DNA from: Stramenopiles sp. TOSAG23-6
Lineage: Eukaryota > Sar
Length of the DNA: 11,925 nucleotides
Direction of reading: 5' to 3'
NCBI GenBank assembly: GCA_900128565.1
Contig: LT636229.1
Coordinates: forward strand, 1 to 11,925
Part shown: one piece after another, positions 7,415 through 11,925 of the stretch
Layout of the letters: every line of letters begins with the position of its first letter
Numbering within the stretch: position 1 is the first letter of the stretch
Translations under genes and position numbers: made by a program
Notes under the pieces: model-generated
Database searches by the model: none
What the model saw: only the letters and a program-made list of their open reading frames with translations
What the model was told of the DNA's origin: nothing

Positions 7415-9226
7415 TTATCGTCTGCCCATCATTCCCCCCATGTTGTTATTGAACTGTTGTTGTTGTCCACCACCCATGTTATTAAAACCCATTTGTTGTC
7501 CACCACCCATGTTATTAAAACCCATGTTGTTATTGAACTGTTGTTGCCCACTGCCAAAATTACTATTATTTCCAGACATCATGGCAAAATTCTGGTTCAT
7601 GTTCATTCCAGAATTCATCATGGCAAAATTCTGATTCGGAGACATTCCAGTCGTAGAGTTCATCATTCCTCTCGGGGATCCAAGACTTGAAAACGCATTT
7701 GCAGAAGCATTGGAGCTGATAGGAGAAGGACCCATAGCTGGAAGTTGCCCAGTTCTTATTGGCCTTGGAACCCGAGAAGCATTGTTTATCGGATTTTTGC
7801 CAGATGAATTAGTCCGACTCGCACCTCCCCCCCATCGATTTTTCAGTAGTGGAGGTTCCTTCTTCGGCGGAGTGTCGAGAGTAAGAGAACCGAGATTCAC
7901 AAGTGAATCCCCTACATCGTCAAAAATTGTTGGTTTGTTATTGTGGGGAAATGCTGGGGGCATAGTTATAGGTTGATCATTGGATGTACCAGTAGAACGA
8001 TCTGTATTACCTGATATCATTTGACCAAACATATCAGAATTAGAAGTAGACTGGGAATTTCCAAATACACCACCTGAGGAAAAGGCATCAAAATCACCTC
8101 CATGGTTGCTGTTGGCTGCGTTATTAAATACATTGCTTCCACCAGAAATAAGATCTCCAAAACCATCATCAATATTTGAAGATTGAGGAGCGCCACCTGA
8201 GACAAGATCACCAAAGCCGTCATCATCAACTTCGGCACCTACAGCATTGTCACTTTTCACAAAGCTACCAAAAGCCACATCATCTTCTTTGCTATTTTTA
8301 CTTTGTTTCTTTTTTCTACTATTCTTTTTTACGCCGTTAATTTTGACCTTTATCTTGGAGTTTCCATCTAATTTTCCAATTTGAGATTTACTTTTCTTCT
8401 TCTTCTCCGATCTCTTTTTGGAAAAAACGTCTTCTTCTTCGTCGGTAGAAGATGTTCTGTTTTTATTATTATTACTAGACGAACTTTCCGTCTCCGTATC
8501 GGAAGAAGAATCGGATGACGATGATGAATCAGTGGATGATACAACACTCTTTTTTTTCTTTCTAGATTTATTCGTTCTCCGGCCACCACCAGCACCATGG
8601 CGATAATTATCACTATACTTGTTACGGTTTCTTTCGTATTTATCAGAACTAAAACCACTATTACGCCCATTATTGTATCTGTTATCAGAACCTATACCTG
8701 AATATTTATTGCGATTCTTTTTCGCCTTTTCACGTTCTTCCTTAAGAAGTGTTTTATTAGACAAAAGAGCCACTACTTGCTTCGCTTTTTCGCGCACTCC
8801 GTTGCCCCTCTCTTGCAACCCAACTTTAAAGCGAAATTTAGTCAAATTACGAATTTCATAAATATGATCTCGTGCTTCATCAACAGCTCGTTTAGATCCA
8901 TATTTTGTCACGGTATCCAATAATGTAAGACCTTTAAATATACGGAGCCACGACCTAGATGGAAGTCCAAGAGTTTCCCAGATTGCTTTCATCACTGTTT
9001 CGTTTTCATTATAGCTAAAGGTTGAAGCCGCGATTTTTTGCAAAATAGTATTGGAAGCACCCCAATTTTCACTAGATAAAGCCTCATCTAACATCTTTTC
9101 AAGCTCAGTTTTGTTTTTCAAGGCTCCCTTGACTTCTTTTAACGCGTCAGCCGCTGCTGAACTCGCCCATCTTCCTGCCTGTTGTGCACCTTGAGCAGCC
9201 AAGTCAGCAAAGGAAGCTAAAGACAT
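7415..9226 (-). CDS. ENTH-domain adaptor, epsin/epsinR-like
   Basis: A 603-residue intronless protein expected to bind phosphoinositide membranes and recruit clathrin adaptors during vesicle budding. The ENTH domain spans about residues 28-170: ENWGASNTILQKIA, TVMKAIWETL, SWLRIFKGLTLLD, YGSKRAVDEARDHIYEIRNL, GVREKAKQVVALLSN, LLKEEREKA. The 25 residues before it are Ala-rich and could form an amphipathic membrane helix. Then come a Lys/Ser-rich linker with an acidic SSTDSSSSSDSSSDTETE stretch, and short FG[D/S]-type motifs (AFGSF, DDDGFGDLV, DDGFGDLI, DFDAF). These motifs resemble gamma-adaptin/GGA ear ligands, which favours an epsinR (CLINT1)-type trans-Golgi/endosome role. The C-terminus is Gly/Met/Asn/Gln-rich with short repeats (MGFNNMGGGQQ). 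No DPW or NPF motifs were seen. The first ATG of the frame (9226) starts it. Confidence 0.88.
   Translation of the reverse strand: MSLASFADLAAQGAQQAGRWASSAAADALKEVKGALKNKTELEKMLDEALSSENWGASNTILQKIAASTFSYNENETVMKAIWETLGLPSRSWLRIFKGLTLLDTVTKYGSKRAVDEARDHIYEIRNLTKFRFKVGLQERGNGVREKAKQVVALLSNKTLLKEEREKAKKNRNKYSGIGSDNRYNNGRNSGFSSDKYERNRNKYSDNYRHGAGGGRRTNKSRKKKKSVVSSTDSSSSSDSSSDTETESSSSNNNKNRTSSTDEEEDVFSKKRSEKKKKSKSQIGKLDGNSKIKVKINGVKKNSRKKKQSKNSKEDDVAFGSFVKSDNAVGAEVDDDGFGDLVSGGAPQSSNIDDGFGDLISGGSNVFNNAANSNHGGDFDAFSSGGVFGNSQSTSNSDMFGQMISGNTDRSTGTSNDQPITMPPAFPHNNKPTIFDDVGDSLVNLGSLTLDTPPKKEPPLLKNRWGGGASRTNSSGKNPINNASRVPRPIRTGQLPAMGPSPISSNASANAFSSLGSPRGMMNSTTGMSPNQNFAMMNSGMNMNQNFAMMSGNNSNFGSGQQQFNNNMGFNNMGGGQQMGFNNMGGGQQQQFNNNMGGMMGRR
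7437..7550 (-). repeat. Short tandem repeats at the adaptor C-terminus
   Basis: Repeats of ccacccatgttattaaaacc and of tgttgttattgaactgttgt encode NNMGGGQQ and QFNNNM units. They are in frame and give the low-complexity C-terminal tail. Confidence 0.8.
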
Positions 9227-9577
9227 CTTCGATAAATAATGACCTTTACCTGTAGCTTACTTTAACGATATCACAAATTACCTTAATCAATTATTTGAGA
9301 ATGTAGAATATGACCTTCCTGGTTTCCTCAAATCCTTTTATTGATATTATATCAATTCGATGATATCAATATATGATAGAATTCAAGCAAGAGATCAGAT
9401 CCTCTGAGTGGAAAATTTGGAACCATTGGTTGGACTCATTCAGCAGGTATGTGCCAAAAATGAAGAAGTTTCTGTACGTTTTTTTTTCTCTCCTGTCGTC
9501 GTATTTTCAAAATTTCGAAAAAATCCTCATACTTGAACAGTATTTATATAAATATTTAACGTCGCCTTTTCATCAAA
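9227..9577. promoter_or_regulatory. Divergent intergenic region, adaptor / Gly-Met-rich gene
   Basis: 351 bp between two diverging start codons. It contains a perfect short palindrome at 9341-9355 (TTGATAT and ATATCAA around one T), a nearby TGATATCA (9361-9368), and a TTTATATAAATATTTAA stretch about 30 bases before the plus-strand ATG. The latter is TATA-like but could equally be 5' UTR. An open frame from 9373 has no recognisable protein and I do not call it. Confidence 0.4.
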
Positions 9578-10981
9578 ATGGTAGGTGTACGATTGGCGGG
9601 CCTGATACTAATAGTTAATCTCATATTATCGATGGCAAGAAGACATCTTAGAAAAGATAAAAGAGTGAAGAACAAACCCGTTGACCTTTTAGTTCAAAAA
9701 TATCACGACGTTCAGCAGTCGGCAGATACTGCCAAGAAAGCCGCAGAAGGAGAATCAGTAAACGCAGGAGACGTATCTATCAATTTGTTCAAAGACAAAA
9801 TTAAAAGATCTGGTGATAATGAAAGTTCAAATTTACTGCGTTTTGCACGCACTGGAGCCCAAGTATATCCAACTATGGCAGGGGGGAACGCAAAAAATAT
9901 CTATTCTCTGGGGAGTTCTTATGGACGAGGTCCGCTGGATTCGAATTCGGCGGGGTATGGTTCTTTCTACAACCATAGATATGGACCAATTGGTGGCCCT
10001 CCATTGTAATTATCAATCCAATCACATACTTTGTGTTTATCCATTCATTTGACTATTTTATTTTCATAACCTGTCTCTTTTCATTTGTGCTTTAATATTG
10101 GGTTTCTCTCTCACAATTCACAATTGTTTGTCTACATTCACACAAAAAAGACCTGGAGGAGCTCGTGGTGGATTTCCAGTTTGGGTAGATCCTAGAGGCT
10201 TTGCAATGGATTACAATACAACACGAGGTACACAAGATTTTATGGGTCTGAACGGTGATGTTCACGGAAACGTCGGAGGAATGGGTGGTATGGGAATGAT
10301 GGGAGGAATGGGTGGAATGGCAGGAATGGGTTTGGGAATGGGTCTCCTTGGCTATGGCACTCAGATGTTACCAGGAAAAGCTTTCCCATCAAGGACGACT
10401 GGGTTCAACTTGGCTATGAGCGGCCCTCTAGGAATGCCACCGTTTACCGGGAGACCAGTAAAAGCTTTGGGTCCTTTTGGTCCTTTTACAGAAGAAAGTG
10501 AGGAAGAAAGAGTTGGTAAATCCCAAACAGTTTTTATGGGTCCTTTACCGTTCGGTCCATATGGTGGAAATCCAGTGGCACCAATGGGTATGGGTATGGG
10601 TATGAATGGTATGGGTATGGGCATGAATGGTATGATGAATGGTATGGGTGTTGGTGCTATGCCAGGACTTACTGGACCTGGTATTTCACCTAGTGTTAAT
10701 CCATATACTGCGTTGCACCATGTATGTTTAATGTTTTGAATTTCGAATTTATTTTTTTTTTCGTACGAAATTTTGTACCTAACAAATTTTACAAAAAAAA
10801 AAATTCCACAACACATGCGGTGACACTTGGTCCAGGTTTTGTTCCTCCTGGACTAATTCCACAAGCTCATTTACAGACTGATTATCCTCACCCGTCATCA
10901 GATAGATATGGCACTGTTGTTGAAAAGCCAGTCCCACCACCAAGCACAGGAGGTGAAGCAAGAAGTGAAGCCGCGGGGTAG
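9578..10981 (+). CDS. Gly/Met-rich protein with hydrophobic N-terminus (unknown function)
   Basis: Not recognised. Three exons (9578-10005, 10151-10721, 10817-10981) join in phase to about 387 residues. Residues 5-18 (RLAGLILIVNLIL region) are hydrophobic and followed by the basic MARRHLRKDKRVKNK. This suggests a signal peptide or signal anchor and so entry to the secretory pathway, though the basic flank makes cleavage uncertain. A second in-frame ATG (MARRH) would give a soluble, basic start instead. The middle is made of Gly/Met repeats (MGGMGMMGGMGGMAG, MGMGMGMNGMGMGMNG) and Pro/Gly/Phe segments (GPFGPFTEES, FMGPLPFGPYGG). The end is Pro-rich (VEKPVPPPSTGG). The exon chain is supported by a phase-2 GT-AG intron and by the second intron belonging to the repeated family. 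An AATAAA lies at 11022-11027, shortly after the stop. Confidence 0.65.
10006..10150 (+). other. Canonical GT-AG spliceosomal intron (145 bp)
   Basis: Donor CCATT then GTAATT; acceptor CACAAAAAAG then ACCTGG. Both sides are phase 2 and the join reads GGPPL-PGGARGG. It lacks the CGTACG/CCTAAC core and the inverted terminal sequences of the repeated introns, so it serves as an internal contrast. Confidence 0.75.
10722..10816 (+). repeat. Introner-like intron, copy 6
   Basis: Interrupts the Gly/Met-rich gene between ALHH and AVTLGPG. It begins GTATGTTTAATG after CACCAT, has the exact TTTCGTACGAAA palindrome and GTACCTAACAAATTTT, and ends TTCCACAACACAT before GCGGTG. Both exon sides are phase 0. 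The normal GTATGT donor with the next AG (GGTCCAG) is out of phase. A weak GTTTAA donor four bases on would be in phase, so GT-AG splicing is not fully excluded. Confidence 0.8.
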
Positions 10982-11383
10982 ATAATTGATTTTGAGAAAA
11001 TGTTTACCCCTGTACAAAAATAATAAACTTCATGCAAATTTTGTTATGTATCAGTTGGAAGTTTGTTAAGCAAATAGATTATTAAGTATATAAAATATGA
11101 ATTTTTGCAATATAGTATTATGATTATTATCATATTTATACTTTGTCCTCATATTCTGGACATCGATGAAAAATTTAATAATTACAATAAATTGGAATTT
11201 GAATGGATGAAGCAAAAAAAAGTTATTTATCCAAAAATCAAATGCGTCACACATCAATCAAATTATCAAAATGAAAAAAAAATAATAGTATATTTTTTTG
11301 CTAATTTTATTCCTCCCTTGTGTACTGTTTATATAAACACTATCTTTTGAAAGTAATATCGTTGGCGTATAGCGTATTGCTGA
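10982..11383. other. AT-rich intergenic region
   Basis: 402 bp between two plus-strand genes, rich in A/T runs. It should hold the 3' end of the upstream gene (AATAAA at 11022) and the promoter of the channel gene. An 81-codon frame at 11105 is compositionally like random AT-rich DNA and is not called. Confidence 0.5.
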
Positions 11384-11868
11384 ATGGAACATTCGGATGT
11401 CAATGCCAGATTTTCTGAGCCACTGATCAAAGAAGAAAATTTAGCTGTGAATCAGATATTTCAGTCAAGTCAAACTTATAACTCATCAAAACGCAAATTT
11501 CGTCGTTGGATATGGCAGTTGCTTTCAGTGAAAGCTACAAAATATCGTCATATTACTACACACTGGCCGTCAAAAATATTCGAACTTTTCATTATGACGT
11601 TAATCTTGTTTAATGTCATTCTTGGATGCTACAGTATAGGTCGTACAGATGGTACTTTTGACCCTACCCTAAAAAATGAGTTTACGGAATCATCATCTTC
11701 TGAGAAGATTAAAGCTTTAGTGAATTCTTCGTTGTTTCCCTTTTTAAACTATTGTTCAATTACAGTCTTTACAATTGAATATCTTGCTAGAATGTGGTCT
11801 TGTGTAGAAGATCAACGATATCAATATAATGATTCGATATGTGTCTGGCGTGGTCGTACGTTTTCATT
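11384..11868 (+). CDS. Voltage-gated-type cation channel, first exon only
   Basis: The N-terminal part (about 161 residues) of an ion-transport family channel in a cell membrane. S1 is about residues 66-86 (FELFIMTLILFNVILGCYSI). S2 is about 118-140 (PFLNYCSITVFTIEYLARMW), with the family's acidic-plus-basic pattern (IEYLARMW). The exon ends in VWRGRTF, the position where Kv/KCNQ-like channels have WRGR before S3. The voltage sensor S4 and the pore lie beyond the window, so ion selectivity is unknown; the wording is most like potassium channels. The ATG at 11384 follows an AT-rich leader. The cytoplasmic N-terminus is about 65 residues with a basic patch (SKRKFRRW) near the membrane. Confidence 0.75.
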
Positions 11869-11925
11869 ATGAATTTCAAATTTATTTATTTTTTCGTACG
11901 AAATTTTGTACCTAACAAATTTCGA
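11869..11925 (+). repeat. Introner-like intron, copy 7 (3' end off window)
   Basis: Starts ATGAATTTCAAATTTATTT after TTCATT, then shows the exact TTTCGTACGAAA palindrome and GTACCTAACAAATTT, cut by the window edge. The 5' portion GAATTTC.AATTTATTT is shared with copy 6, marking a subfamily. A GT donor slightly upstream (GGTC, then GTACGT) is a possible alternative start. Confidence 0.78.

Noticed and set aside
7277-7690. Plus-strand frames of about 110-137 codons
   Set aside because: They are the complement of the repeat-rich end of the epsin-like gene, whose ENTH frame is clearly the real one.
9373-9618. 81-codon plus-strand frame before the Gly/Met-rich gene
   Set aside because: No homology recognised, AT-driven composition, and it overlaps the better-supported start in another frame.
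11105-11350. 81-codon frame in the AT-rich intergenic region
   Set aside because: Rich in Ile/Asn/Lys as expected of random AT-rich DNA, with no motif.
1-11925. CRISPR array or prokaryotic mobile element
   Set aside because: The repeats are spaced by kilobases, lie in introns of eukaryotic genes and differ in length; there is no regular spacer pattern and no bacterial gene.
508-11925. Introns as classical U12-type AT-AC introns
   Set aside because: Sliding allows AT...AC ends in copies 4 and 6, but the 5' sequence is not ATATCCTT-like, the branch motif is CCTAAC rather than TTCCTTAAC, and other copies do not fit AT...AC.

Overview
This is an AT-rich, gene-dense piece of a protist nuclear genome. 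The evidence is the eukaryotic gene set (GID8-type LisH-CTLH protein, RecQ helicase, ENTH/epsin-like adaptor, dual-specificity phosphatase, cation channel), the Asn-rich low-complexity insertions, and short introns, with standard stop codons in use. I cannot name the species. Intron-like repeats with odd splice ends are known in several protist lineages (for example syndinian dinoflagellates such as Amoebophrya) and in some tunicates; AT-rich rhizarians are also possible. Three single-base Ns (2864, 4839, 5449) mark uncertain base calls.

Layout. 1-3255 (minus): a RecQ-family DNA helicase in at least four exons, running off the left edge. 3256-3669: divergent intergenic region. 3670-6040 (plus): a GID8-like CTLH-complex subunit in two exons, with a long N-terminal extension, a low-complexity insertion and a basic tail. 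6041-6407: intergenic, holding an unusually structured, less AT-rich stretch at about 6165-6310. 6408-7253 (plus): a dual-specificity protein phosphatase. 7415-9226 (minus): an ENTH-domain, epsin/epsinR-like adaptor, tail to tail with the phosphatase gene. 9227-9577: divergent intergenic region. 9578-10981 (plus): an unrecognised Gly/Met-rich protein with a hydrophobic N-terminus, in three exons. 10982-11383: AT-rich intergenic. 11384 to the right edge (plus): the first exon of a voltage-gated-type cation channel (S1 and S2).

The main discovery is a family of seven related short introns, about 76-112 bp where complete, in four of the six genes (left edge-101, 508-601, 2003-2114, 2313-2418, 4812-4888, 10722-10816, 11869-right edge). 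They share a core containing the palindrome TTTCGTACGAAA followed by a branch-point-like CCTAAC. Several share a terminal module ending near CCAAAATACAT, complementary to the ATGTATGTTTT-like 5' end. All seven are in the sense orientation of the host gene and none lies between genes. They look like introner elements (mobile introns). For at least two copies (2003-2114 and 2313-2418) the nearby GT-AG choices break the reading frame, while cutting at the inverted-repeat ends keeps it. In the GID8 gene the same logic restores a conserved helix that GT-AG splicing would delete. A normal frame-consistent GT-AG intron (10006-10150) lies in the same gene as one of the odd introns, so two kinds of intron appear to coexist.

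The genes do not form an obvious pathway; they are ordinary housekeeping and signalling genes linked by position and by shared invasion by the intron family.
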